Made by a program: the position numbers and the translations under genes
The notes under the pieces: model-generated
The model's input: only the letters and a program-made list of their open reading frames with translations
Told to the model about the DNA's origin: nothing
Databases searched by the model: none
Assembly (NCBI GenBank): GCA_026388375.1
Contig: JAPLJX010000354.1
Coordinates: 1-32,846, forward strand
Length of the DNA stretch: 32,846 nucleotides
Origin: Deltaproteobacteria bacterium
Lineage (GTDB): Bacteria > Desulfobacterota > Syntrophia > Syntrophales > UBA5619
Reading direction: 5' to 3'
In this document: piece by piece, positions 17,319-25,269 of the stretch
How the letters are laid out: every line of letters begins with the position of its first letter
How positions within the stretch are numbered: position 1 is the stretch's first letter

Positions 17319-18154
17319 TCACCGCCGCACAGGAAGAGTATATCGAACGTCAGGCATACCTACCGGAACACGTTCCCGAGTATGTGACTGCCATTTCCCA
17401 GACGGAGGCGTTTCTCTTCGGAGACTTTCTTGCCTATGCTAAAAAAGGCCATTTAATTCTCGTCGGATATCCTTTAGAGGAGCCCTTTGAGGAGAAACGA
17501 ATGGAAAGGGCGCTTGAAGATGCGGTAAAACGCTTCAACCCGGGAAGTGTCTCCCTGATGGCCCCTTCCATGCCCGCCTCCTTTGAAAACGGAGACCATC
17601 CTCCCACCGACCATTACTATCGCCTGGACCTTTCATCCGTTAATATTTCTCAAAAATTGAGAAATATGGTAAAGCGGGCGGGCAGAGAACTCTCAGTGGG
17701 GGAAAACACCCATTTTGATGAGGGCCATAAGGAGATGATTGAAGCATTCCTGAAGACCCATGCCGTGGATGAAGCAACCCGGTTCATCTTTCAGAGAATC
17801 GATCAATATCTCTCCTCATCAAAGACTGCAACGATCTTCGATGCGAGAACCAGCGGGGGTAAGCTTGTTGCCTTCACCATTGTTGAGTTTAAACCAAGGG
17901 ACTATGCCCTGTATATGTTTAATTTCAGCTCGGACGCCCGATACGTTCCCGGGGCATCGGATATTCTTCTTTCCCGGGTGATACAACAGGCCAAAACAGA
18001 GGAGCAAAGATATATCAACCTGGGTCTGGGGATCAACCCCGGTGTCTCGTTCTTTAAAGAGAAGTGGGGGGGCGTCGCATTTCTCCCCCATGCCTTCTGC
18101 CTATACCATCCATCACGAAAGGGGCTTCTGGAGATGATTCTCCAGTGGTTGTGA
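17315..18154 (+). CDS. GNAT-fold acyltransferase-like protein, copy 2
   Basis: This paralogue of the 15616 gene has 279 residues from the ATG at 17315. The start is chosen because MITAAQEEYIERQAY matches the first copy and because it overlaps the TraB-like stop as ATGA; an ATG two codons earlier is possible. Shared blocks are LILVGYPLEEPF, GKLVAFTIVEF, YVPGASDILLSRVI and NLGLGINPGVSFFKEKWGG. The central part (residues 95-180) has diverged more. Two diverged copies flanking a TraB-like gene suggest a heterodimer or two successive transfers. The radical SAM gene starts four bases after its stop. Confidence 0.6.
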   Translation: MITAAQEEYIERQAYLPEHVPEYVTAISQTEAFLFGDFLAYAKKGHLILVGYPLEEPFEEKRMERALEDAVKRFNPGSVSLMAPSMPASFENGDHPPTDHYYRLDLSSVNISQKLRNMVKRAGRELSVGENTHFDEGHKEMIEAFLKTHAVDEATRFIFQRIDQYLSSSKTATIFDARTSGGKLVAFTIVEFKPRDYALYMFNFSSDARYVPGASDILLSRVIQQAKTEEQRYINLGLGINPGVSFFKEKWGGVAFLPHAFCLYHPSRKGLLEMILQWL

Positions 18155-18158
18155 GGCG

Positions 18159-19262
18159 ATGATTGAAAAGATTTTTGGTAAGTTTCAGCGAAGAAAAAAA
18201 AGGCGACCCTTTTCAACGTGGCAGATCGAATTGACCACACGCTGTCCTCTCCTGTGCAAGATGTGCATCCGCTCAGAAAGTACGGAATGGCAATACCAGG
18301 ATATGCCTCTTGAGGATTTCAAAAACATCCTTCCCTACCTGAAGGATGTTGAAACCGTTGTTCTCGAAGGGTGGGGGGAATCCCTGCTTCATAAGGATCT
18401 TACTGAATGCATCAGGCTGGTTAAGAACGAGGGGACACAGGTTGGGTTCGTCACCAGCGGGATGGGATTAACAGAGAATCGCGTGTCTGAACTCATCGAA
18501 GCGGGTATTGATTTTGTGGGTTTCTCGATCGCGGGAACAACTACGGAAACACACGATGCCATCCGGGTCAACTCCCACCTCCCAGAGGTTCTTGACGCCA
18601 TTCGTCTATTTCAGGAAGAGAAAAAACGCCGGGGGCTTCTTAGACCGAAAATGCACCTCATCTTTCTCATGGTCAAAGACAATATCCATGAGGTTCCCTC
18701 GGTTCCCTCTTTTACGAAGGAAGCAGGACTTGAAGAGGTTATTCTCACCAACATCTGTCATACGATTAATCTCTGGCAGGAAACACAGAGGGTATTTATA
18801 TGGGAAAACGCGGTGAACCAATATGACGAGATTCTTAAACAGGTGGAAATCAATGCACGAAAGTTGCATATTCGCCTCAAGAAACCATCCCTGTCCGTCA
18901 TCGATGTGCCTGTGTGTGCAGAGAACCCGTTCGGCAGCCTTTACATCTCCGCAGAGGGCGAGGTTTCGCCCTGCGTCTATCTCTACCCTCCTCTGCCATC
19001 ACCGTTTAAACGAATCTTCTGTGAGAAGGAATACCTGACTGAGAAGGTAACTTTCGGCAACGTCTTTAGCGATTCTTTCTCCGCGATATGGAGTTGCAGC
19101 AATTATGAAGCGTTTAGAAACCGTTTTCATGAGAGAAAAAAAGCATATCGGGATCTATACTTTTCGCTCTGGGATAGTCCGCGGTTGAAAAACGCTCAGG
19201 AGAACGTCCTTCCGGAGCCCCCGGAGCCGTGTAAAACCTGCCATAAAATCCTTGGAATCTGA
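18159..19262 (+). CDS. Radical SAM protein with SPASM-like C-terminal cysteines
   Basis: The 367-residue enzyme has the radical SAM cluster motif CPLLCKMC (Cys29, 33, 36). An EGWGES strand and the later VGFSIAG segment fit the radical SAM barrel. The C-terminal part has CAENPFGSLYISAEGEVSPC and ends CKTCHKILG, the pattern of a SPASM or twitch domain that binds extra [4Fe-4S] clusters. SPASM enzymes modify peptides, proteins or other large substrates. It is last in the operon starting at 15616. No precursor peptide was found nearby, so the target may be a protein encoded elsewhere or a non-peptide molecule. Confidence 0.85.
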   Translation: MIEKIFGKFQRRKKRRPFSTWQIELTTRCPLLCKMCIRSESTEWQYQDMPLEDFKNILPYLKDVETVVLEGWGESLLHKDLTECIRLVKNEGTQVGFVTSGMGLTENRVSELIEAGIDFVGFSIAGTTTETHDAIRVNSHLPEVLDAIRLFQEEKKRRGLLRPKMHLIFLMVKDNIHEVPSVPSFTKEAGLEEVILTNICHTINLWQETQRVFIWENAVNQYDEILKQVEINARKLHIRLKKPSLSVIDVPVCAENPFGSLYISAEGEVSPCVYLYPPLPSPFKRIFCEKEYLTEKVTFGNVFSDSFSAIWSCSNYEAFRNRFHERKKAYRDLYFSLWDSPRLKNAQENVLPEPPEPCKTCHKILGI

Positions 19263-19337
19263 CACGAGGGGGAAAAAATACATACCGTACCCTGGACAGA
19301 ACGATCTTACGCGGCTATAAAAATTTTTTATTTTCTA

Positions 19338-19366
19338 TTGCAATAAGATTATTCCTCTGCTATACG
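19338..19366 (+). promoter_or_regulatory. Candidate promoter region of the dsr operon
   Basis: In the 198-base gap before dsrA, TTGCAA (19338-19343) and TATACG (19361-19366) are spaced by 17 bases, with an A/T-tract upstream (around 19315-19335) that could act as an UP element. TATTGCAATA (19336-19345) is a perfect palindrome and could be a regulator site. Both boxes are imperfect. Confidence 0.4.
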
Positions 19367-19460
19367 CGTCTACACGTTTTGTAATATTAAGAGATAAGGC
19401 TGGTAAGCGGCCTTTAAACAAGCATATATGAGCGAATCATAAGAGAGAGGAGGAAAAGTA

Positions 19461-20651
19461 ATGGCGGAATCAAAAACACCCCTTCTAGATCAACTGGAAG
19501 GAGGAAAATGGCCCAGCTTCGTTAAGGATATTAAGCAGGCAGCAGAGAAGAAGCCTATGGCGGAAGATCTTCTCCAGCAGTTGGAACTTTCCTATAAGGA
19601 TAGGATCGGTCACTGGAAACACGGGGGCATCGTCGGTGTCAAAGGCTACGGTTCCGGGGTGATCGGGCGATACTCGGACCGCCCCGATCTGTTCCCCAAT
19701 GTTCAGGCCTTTCATACCATGAGGGTCAATCATCCCACGGGGTGGTTCTACAAGACGGATGCGCTTCGCCACCTCTGCGATGTCTGGGACAAACACGGCA
19801 GCGGTCTGATGAACATGCACGGCTCCACCGGGGATGCTATCCTCCTGGGGACAACGACGGATCATATACAGCCCTGTTTCGACGATCTTACGGAAGCCGG
19901 ATTTGACCTCGGTGGCTCCGGCTCCGCCCTCCGGACCCCAAGCGCCTGTGTGGGACCGGGACGTTGTGAATGGGCCTGTATCGACTCTCTCGATATCTGT
20001 TACAACGTTACCATGAGTTTCCAGGACAAGATCCATCGCCCAATGTTTCCCTACAAGTTCAAGATCAAGGTTTCGGCCTGCCCGAATGACTGTGTCGCCT
20101 CCATCGCCCGCGCGGATTTTTCCGTAATCGGCACCTGGAAAGGGGATATCCGTATCGACCAGGGAGAGGTTGAAGCATACGCCGCTTCCGGACTCGATAT
20201 CCAGAAGGAGGTCTGTGATCTTTGCCCCACGAAGTGCATGGAGTTGGATGGGAAAAAAATAAAAATCTACAACAAGGACTGTACCCGGTGCATGCACTGC
20301 ATCAATCTGATGCCGAAGGCACTGAGGCAGGGTGAGGAGAAGGGCGCCACCATCCTCGTCGGTGGTAAAGCACCGATTTTGCAGGGGGCTCTCCTTTCCT
20401 GGGTCATTGTACCGTTCATGAAACTGGAGCCGCCCTACGAGGAGCTGAAGGATCTCGTGCTCCGGATTCAGGACTGGTGGGACGAATACGGCAAATCGCG
20501 GGAGAGGCTCGGTGAGCTGATCAAGCGCCTGGGGATGAGGGTTTTCCTGCGCGCGGTGGGACTGCCCGCGGTACCGCAGATGGTAAAGGCCCCGAGGACA
20601 AACCCCTATGTCTTCTTCTGGCCCGAAGATATCAAAAAGGAGGTGAAGTAA
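19461..20651 (+). CDS. dsrA: Dissimilatory sulfite reductase alpha subunit
   Basis: DsrA and DsrB form the cytoplasmic siroheme/[4Fe-4S] enzyme that reduces sulfite in anaerobic respiration. Opening residues [20 protein letters not shown] are typical. The siroheme-cluster cysteines are CVGPGRC (163, 169) and CPNDC (207, 211). The inserted ferredoxin domain has CDLCPTKC and CTRCMHC (252-280). The ATG follows aggagg. At 396 residues it is shorter than most DsrA (about 420-440). A loop between EAYAASG and LDIQKEV is about 20 residues shorter than I recall from Desulfovibrio, and the C-terminal tail ends soon after [11 protein letters not shown]. dsrB begins one base after the stop. Confidence 0.97.
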   Translation: MAESKTPLLDQLEGGKWPSFVKDIKQAAEKKPMAEDLLQQLELSYKDRIGHWKHGGIVGVKGYGSGVIGRYSDRPDLFPNVQAFHTMRVNHPTGWFYKTDALRHLCDVWDKHGSGLMNMHGSTGDAILLGTTTDHIQPCFDDLTEAGFDLGGSGSALRTPSACVGPGRCEWACIDSLDICYNVTMSFQDKIHRPMFPYKFKIKVSACPNDCVASIARADFSVIGTWKGDIRIDQGEVEAYAASGLDIQKEVCDLCPTKCMELDGKKIKIYNKDCTRCMHCINLMPKALRQGEEKGATILVGGKAPILQGALLSWVIVPFMKLEPPYEELKDLVLRIQDWWDEYGKSRERLGELIKRLGMRVFLRAVGLPAVPQMVKAPRTNPYVFFWPEDIKKEVK

Positions 20652-20652
20652 A

Positions 20653-21714
20653 ATGGCAAAGACGGATATCGGCCCCCCTGATTACAAGACCATGCTGCCC
20701 CCCGTGATTGCTCGCAACTACGGGAAATGGCGCTATCATGAAATTCCCCAGCCGGGGTTACTTGTGCATACGGCGGAGTCGGGAGAGAAGCTTTACTCGG
20801 TCCGGGCCGGATCGCCGCGCCTCGTATCGACGGATCACATCCGGGAGATCTGCGCGATCGCCGAGAAATACTGCGACGGCTACCTGCGCTTTACGAGCCG
20901 CCACAACATCGAGTTTCTCCTCTCCGACAAGGACAAGGTGACCCCCCTTCTGGCGGAACTCGAAAGCAAGGGCTACCCCGTCGGCGGCACGGGACACGCC
21001 ATCTCGAATATCGTCCACACCCAGGGATGGGTGCACTGCCACACGCCGGCGACGGATGCTTCAGGTCCGGTCAAAGCCCTGATGGACGAGATCTATGACT
21101 ATTTCGTTACGATGAAACTTCCCAACCATGTGCGGATCGCCTTGGCCTGCTGCCTGAATATGTGCGGCGCCGTCCACTGCTCCGATATCGCCATCCTCGG
21201 CATCCATCGGACGGTTCCCAAGCCGGACAACACGCGTGTTCCAAATGTCTGCGAAATACCAAGCACGGTGGCCTCCTGCCCCACGGGCGCAATCCGCGGG
21301 GATATGAAAAACAAGACCATCACGGTAAATGACGAAAAGTGCATGTACTGCGGAAACTGCTACACGGTCTGTCCGGCCATGCCCATCGCCGATCCCGACA
21401 ACGACGGCATTTCCATCTGGGTGGGGGGGAAGGTTTCCAACGCCCGCAGCGCACCCTCGTTTTCCAAGCTGGCGATCCCCTTCCTCCCGAACAACCCGCC
21501 GCGGTGGCCGGAGGTTGTTGATGCCGTAAAGAACATCATCGAGGTCTACGCCAGCCATGCAAGGAAACATGAACGGGTCGGGGAATGGATCGAGCGGGTC
21601 GGGTGGGAGCGGTTCTTCACCCTGACCGGAATTCCGTTCACTGACAAGCACATCGATGATTTCGATATGGCCACGGAAACCTTCCATTCATCGACGCTGT
21701 TCAAATGGGAGTGA
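20653..21714 (+). CDS. dsrB: Dissimilatory sulfite reductase beta subunit
   Basis: DsrB carries the catalytically active siroheme in characterised enzymes. The 353-residue protein has the family start [15 protein letters not shown], then [28 protein letters not shown] with the siroheme-cluster cysteines, and a ferredoxin domain [15 protein letters not shown]. It closes with the typical [17 protein letters not shown]. Length is normal, unlike its shortened partner. A strong aggaggt site lies at the end of dsrA, giving near-coupled translation. It is followed by dsrD after two bases. Confidence 0.97.
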   Translation: MAKTDIGPPDYKTMLPPVIARNYGKWRYHEIPQPGLLVHTAESGEKLYSVRAGSPRLVSTDHIREICAIAEKYCDGYLRFTSRHNIEFLLSDKDKVTPLLAELESKGYPVGGTGHAISNIVHTQGWVHCHTPATDASGPVKALMDEIYDYFVTMKLPNHVRIALACCLNMCGAVHCSDIAILGIHRTVPKPDNTRVPNVCEIPSTVASCPTGAIRGDMKNKTITVNDEKCMYCGNCYTVCPAMPIADPDNDGISIWVGGKVSNARSAPSFSKLAIPFLPNNPPRWPEVVDAVKNIIEVYASHARKHERVGEWIERVGWERFFTLTGIPFTDKHIDDFDMATETFHSSTLFKWE

Positions 21715-21716
21715 TT

Positions 21717-21959
21717 ATGAGTGAGGGTTTAAAGGCAAGCGTGGTGGAGATGTTCCGGGGAAAATCCTGCGGGGATAAGAAGATGTTCTATGTGCGTGAC
21801 ATCACCCGATGGTTCCCCGGGGAGGACCGGCATGCCATCCAGAACATCCTGAAGGAACTGATCGACGAGGAGGTGCTCCGGTACTGGTCGAGTGGCAGTA
21901 CGACGTTCATCATGCTTGCGGAATTCTTTCCGAAGGAAGAAGGGCCGTGCTCCCCGTAG
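21717..21959 (+). CDS. dsrD: DsrD, activator protein of dissimilatory sulfite reductase
   Basis: DsrD is a small winged-helix protein reported to stimulate sulfite reduction by DsrAB. It is the usual marker of the reductive, not oxidative, dsr pathway. The 80-residue product reads MSEGLKASVVEMFRGKSCGD, then KKMFYVRDITRWFP and LKELIDEEVLRYWSSGSTT, as in other DsrD. The ATG at 21717, two bases after the dsrB stop and behind gggagtg, is preferred to an earlier ATG inside dsrB. No dsrEFH genes, which would mark sulfur oxidation, are present in the window. Confidence 0.93.
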   Translation: MSEGLKASVVEMFRGKSCGDKKMFYVRDITRWFPGEDRHAIQNILKELIDEEVLRYWSSGSTTFIMLAEFFPKEEGPCSP

Positions 21960-21969
21960 GTGACGGCTG

Positions 21970-23394
21970 ATGAACCGACCGATCCCCCGCCTTGTCCTGG
22001 CCGCCCTCCGGGGCGGCGCAGGGAAGACCACGATTTCCGTGGCCCTGGCCGTGGCCATGCAAAGGCGGGGAATCGGGGTCGTTCCCTTCAAGAAGGGGCC
22101 TGACTACATCGACGCCGCCTGGCTATCCCTGGCGGCGACGGGGCCCTGTTATAACCTCGATACCTTCCTGATCGGTCGGGAGCAGGTTATCCGCTCTTTC
22201 TCACGTCATGCACCGGAGGGTTCCGTGTCGCTGATTGAAGGTAATCGGGGGCTCTACGACGGAATGAATCCGGAGGGCGAGCACAGCACCGCCGAGCTGG
22301 CAAAACTGCTTCGTGCCCCGGTGGTTCTGGTGGTTGACTGCGATAAGGTCACCCGCACTATAGCGGCCATGGTTCTCGGGTGTCAGGGACTCGATCCGGA
22401 AGTGGATATCCGGGGCGTGATCCTCAACCGGATCGGAGGGAGCCGCCATGCGGCCATTGCACGAAGATCCGTTGAGGATTACTGTCACGTCCCTGTCCTC
22501 GGTGTCGTTCCGAGGCTGGGGGATGTGGACTTTCCGTTTCCGGAGAGGCATCTCGGACTGATTCCGCCGCAGGAGCATGACCGGGCCCGGGGGGCATTGA
22601 GCAGGGCGGGCGACATCGCCGAAGAATGTCTGGATGTCGAACGTCTGATCCATCTGGCACAAGGCGCCCCCCCTTGGAACGTGGATGCGATTCAGCATGG
22701 CGCTACCGAGGAGGGGATCGCGTGCGAGCCGGTCACGATCGGCGTGATCCGGGATGCGGCCTTTCAGTTTTATTATCACGAAAACATCGAGGCATTGGTA
22801 GACAGTGACACCCGGATTGTGGAAATCAGCGCCATCGAGGGGGAAAGCATGCCCGCCGTGGATGCGTTATACATCGGCGGCGGCTTTCCCGAAACGCAGG
22901 CAGGGCTGCTCGCCGAAAATGAGGGTTTCCGCCGTTCCCTCCGCGATGCCGCAGAAAACGGTCTGCCGATCTATGCCGAATGCGGAGGATTCATCTATCT
23001 GGGCGAATCCCTGACGATCGGCGATGCCCACTACCCGATGGTCGGCGCCCTGCCCATTTCGTTTGGGATGGAAAAGCGCCCCCAGGGACACGGGTATACG
23101 GTTCTGGAAGTGGAGCGGGAAAACCCTTTTTTCCCGATCGGAATGCAGTTAAAAGGCCACGAATTCCATTACTGCCGGATCCTCTCCTGTGAGGTAGGCG
23201 AGTACCATCTGGCCTTTCGGGTCACGCGGGGAACAGGTATGGACGGCAAGCGGGACGGCATGACCAGGAAAAACATCCTGGCCGGCTTCACCCATCTTCA
23301 CGCCTTGGGAACGCCGCAATGGGCTCCCGCTCTGATCGGTGCAGCCAGAAGGTACCGTGCCGAAAGGCACAATAACGCACAATCAACCATTTAA
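21970..23394 (+). CDS. dsrN: DsrN, CbiA-like siroheme amidase (cobyrinate a,c-diamide synthase family)
   Basis: This is a glutamine-dependent amidotransferase of the CobB/CbiA family. In dsr operons the homologue DsrN is understood to amidate siroheme, giving the siroheme amide found in DsrAB. The 474-residue protein has the N-terminal P-loop ALRGGAGKTTISVALA, KKGPDYIDAAWL, and a C-terminal class I glutaminase domain with nucleophile Cys in YAECGGFIYLG and the GHEFHYCR block. It starts 10 bases after dsrD. Cobalamin synthesis is an alternative role, but no other cob or cbi gene is near, so the dsr role is favoured. Confidence 0.9.
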   Translation: MNRPIPRLVLAALRGGAGKTTISVALAVAMQRRGIGVVPFKKGPDYIDAAWLSLAATGPCYNLDTFLIGREQVIRSFSRHAPEGSVSLIEGNRGLYDGMNPEGEHSTAELAKLLRAPVVLVVDCDKVTRTIAAMVLGCQGLDPEVDIRGVILNRIGGSRHAAIARRSVEDYCHVPVLGVVPRLGDVDFPFPERHLGLIPPQEHDRARGALSRAGDIAEECLDVERLIHLAQGAPPWNVDAIQHGATEEGIACEPVTIGVIRDAAFQFYYHENIEALVDSDTRIVEISAIEGESMPAVDALYIGGGFPETQAGLLAENEGFRRSLRDAAENGLPIYAECGGFIYLGESLTIGDAHYPMVGALPISFGMEKRPQGHGYTVLEVERENPFFPIGMQLKGHEFHYCRILSCEVGEYHLAFRVTRGTGMDGKRDGMTRKNILAGFTHLHALGTPQWAPALIGAARRYRAERHNNAQSTI

Positions 23395-23395
23395 C

Positions 23396-23419
23396 CCTTT
23401 CCCCCTCACGGGAAAGGGA
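23396..23419. repeat. Perfect hairpin at the dsrN-dsrC junction
   Basis: CCCTTTCCC and GGGAAAGGG pair perfectly (9 bp) around a short centre immediately after the dsrN stop. The hairpin occupies the place where the first codons of the dsrC-like gene should be. Confidence 0.75.
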
Positions 23420-23420
23420 G

Positions 23421-23702
23421 GATGAAGACGGATTCCTTCAGGAACTCGACAAGTGGAGCGAAGAGTTCGCCCAGGCCTATGCTTACGCGGAGGATATCGA
23501 AGGACCATTGACGGAAGAGCACTGGAAACTGATCAACTATCTGCGCAATTATTATCAGCAGTTCGGTATCGCACCCATGATCCGCAAGATCTGCAAGGAT
23601 TGCGGCGTCGATATGAAAAAACTCTATGAACTCTTTCCCACGGGGCCGGCCAAGGGGGCATGCAAGCTCGCAGGCCTTGCGAAACCGACGGGATGCGTCT
23701 GA
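23421..23702 (+). pseudogene. dsrC: DsrC/TusE-like gene lacking its start (about the first 13 codons)
   Basis: The frame reads DEDGFLQELDKWSEEFAQAY, PLTEEHWKLINYLRNYY, GIAPMIRKICKDCGVDMKKL and ends FPTGPAKGACKLAGLAKP-TGCV. This is DsrC, the protein that carries sulfite-derived sulfur as a trisulfide. Both C-terminal-arm cysteines are present (GAC and penultimate Cys), so the arm could function. No ATG, GTG or TTG exists in frame before the TTG at 23508; an in-frame stop is at 23373 and a hairpin sits upstream. The first strand of the family (MxxxFxGKxYEV) is missing. It is either a recently damaged copy or an N-terminal rearrangement; a working dsrC would be expected elsewhere. Confidence 0.75.
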
Positions 23703-23725
23703 CGACGTTATGAACGCAACCGACA

Positions 23726-23780
23726 TGACCGTGCGGAAGCCCCGCTCCAGCGAGAGTGGGGCTTCCGCACGGTCACCTTT
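23726..23780 (+). terminator. Perfect 18-bp inverted repeat ending the dsr operon
   Basis: TGACCGTGCGGAAGCCCC (23726-23743) pairs perfectly with its complement at 23758-23775 around a 14-base loop, followed by a weak cctttata tail. It starts 24 bases after the dsrC-like stop. It is very stable and probably ends transcription or protects the mRNA end. Confidence 0.75.
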
Positions 23781-23909
23781 ATAAGCCGGCAGTTACAGTA
23801 CCCAGGGAACTGGAGACTTAAGGAAACATCCTATCCCTTTTCCAGCACCTCCCGGGTTACATTTTATTTGAGGTAATGCGATTCATTGATGCAAAAAGGG
23901 AGTTTGGTT

Positions 23910-24443
23910 ATGCTGAATGAATTAAGGGTGAATGAGAAGATAATCCGCTTGATGGTTGGATTTATCACCGACATAAGAAATATGGATGGGATCGTATATT
24001 ACGCCCGGCCGGATTTAACGCTGGGAGCCGGATTCGGCACGGCGATTTCCACCCAGGGGGGGCCAAAAGTGCAGGAGGAGTTGAAGAAGGTCGGTGGCGC
24101 CAACATTACCGATGTCGTCGTCACCGGCGGGGGAAACCTTCAAGCCCGGTACATCCTGCACGCTGTTGGCCCCCGGTTCCAGGAAGAGGATAGCGAGGAA
24201 AAACTGAGGACGACCACGCTGAATACTCTACGGAAGGCGGAAGAGTATAAACTTCAAAAAATCGCCTTTCCAGCCATGGGAGCGGGATTCTATGGGATTC
24301 CGCTGGAGGTCTGCGCCCGCGTGACCCTGGGAGTGGTTAGGGAGTTTTTGGAAAAAGCTGCCGAACCAAAGGAAGTTGTTTTCTGTCTTCGGGACTCCCG
24401 GGAGTTGAAGGTTTTCCAAGAACATCTGCAAAGGATGAAATGA
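23910..24443 (+). CDS. Macro-domain (ADP-ribose-binding) protein
   Basis: The 177-residue protein is a single macro domain. DLTLGAGFGTAISTQGGPKV replaces the usual N-terminal loop, and the phosphate-binding loop PAMGAGFYGIP (122-132) is well preserved. The Asn-Ala-Ala-Asn motif needed for hydrolysis of many ADP-ribose adducts is replaced here by YYARPDL, so it may bind rather than hydrolyse. The start ATG at 23910 follows aaaaaggga; earlier ATG/TTG codons at 23886-23891 lack a good site. It stands alone between the dsr terminator and the redox locus. Its target, whether ADP-ribosylated protein, RNA or a free metabolite, cannot be told. Confidence 0.85.
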   Translation: MLNELRVNEKIIRLMVGFITDIRNMDGIVYYARPDLTLGAGFGTAISTQGGPKVQEELKKVGGANITDVVVTGGGNLQARYILHAVGPRFQEEDSEEKLRTTTLNTLRKAEEYKLQKIAFPAMGAGFYGIPLEVCARVTLGVVREFLEKAAEPKEVVFCLRDSRELKVFQEHLQRMK

Positions 24444-24549
24444 AAAAATCTTGAAGTCAAAGGGGAATTTTTCGTTTCCCCCGCGAACAAGGTATTTCCC
24501 TTCTAGAGTTTTTTGCTCCAGAGCAGGAAAGCAGGTTCAGGAGGATAGG

Positions 24550-25260
24550 ATGAGCGAATCCCTTCGTTTTGTTTCCGATTATTTGCAGTTGATGGCCATG
24601 AGCTTTATGGCTGTGGTCTATATTTTCCGTATCCGTTGGCTTTTAAAATTCAAAGCATCCCGGGAACGGCAAGCGCCTTCCGAGAACGTGGATGCCTCTT
24701 CGTTCAAAGGGATTGTCTATTCCTGGGCGAATATCGCCATGCCCTGGTCCATGGAGAGCACCCGGCACATGTCTTTTTTCTACATTCAGTTCGTGGTCTT
24801 CCATCTGGCTGTGGCGGCTAATATCGGTATGTCTCTTGTCATTCCTTACGCACCCGGTCTGATGAAACCCATGATCGTTGTCCGCCTTCTTCAGATCCTG
24901 TTTGCAGCGGCCTGCGCTATCGGTTGCTACCGAATGTTCCGCCGTCTCAGTAATCCGGCGATGCGCCTGATCAGCACCCCGGATGACCTTTTTTCGCTGG
25001 TCCTGCTGACCGTCTGGTTGTTCGCGTCCGTCTTTGCGGCCCCGAACCGCCCGGATCTGGGAGAAGGTCCGTTAATGGTCTATTTCATCATGACCGCCTT
25101 CTTTTTGGTCTATGTACCCTTCAGTAAAATCTCCCACTATCTCTATTATCCGTTTACCCGCTTCTATTTCGGGAGAACCATGGGCTACCGCGGCGTATAT
25201 CCGATTAAGCGGGTTACGCAGCCGAAACCGACCAATAATAAAGGAATAAAATCGATTTAG
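24550..25260 (+). CDS. Membrane cytochrome b-like subunit, first redox module (DsrM/NarI-related)
   Basis: This is a 236-residue integral membrane protein with about five to six hydrophobic helices, headed by an aggagg site and MSESLRFVSDYLQ. It ends with PFSKISHYLYYPFTRFYFG, the closing pattern of DsrM/HmeC/NarI-like di-haem cytochrome b subunits. Such subunits pass electrons between the quinone pool or periplasmic cytochromes and a cytoplasmic HdrD-like partner, and that partner gene follows nine bases later. Haem-ligand histidines are plausible (STRHMSFF, VVFHLAV, KISHYL) but not proven. Confidence 0.75.
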   Translation: MSESLRFVSDYLQLMAMSFMAVVYIFRIRWLLKFKASRERQAPSENVDASSFKGIVYSWANIAMPWSMESTRHMSFFYIQFVVFHLAVAANIGMSLVIPYAPGLMKPMIVVRLLQILFAAACAIGCYRMFRRLSNPAMRLISTPDDLFSLVLLTVWLFASVFAAPNRPDLGEGPLMVYFIMTAFFLVYVPFSKISHYLYYPFTRFYFGRTMGYRGVYPIKRVTQPKPTNNKGIKSI

Positions 25261-25269
25261 GAGTAACGA

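Noticed and set aside
21970-23394. Cobalamin biosynthesis gene cbiA/cobB
   Set aside because: No other cobalamin gene is nearby, and the position right after dsrABD fits the siroheme-amidating DsrN better.
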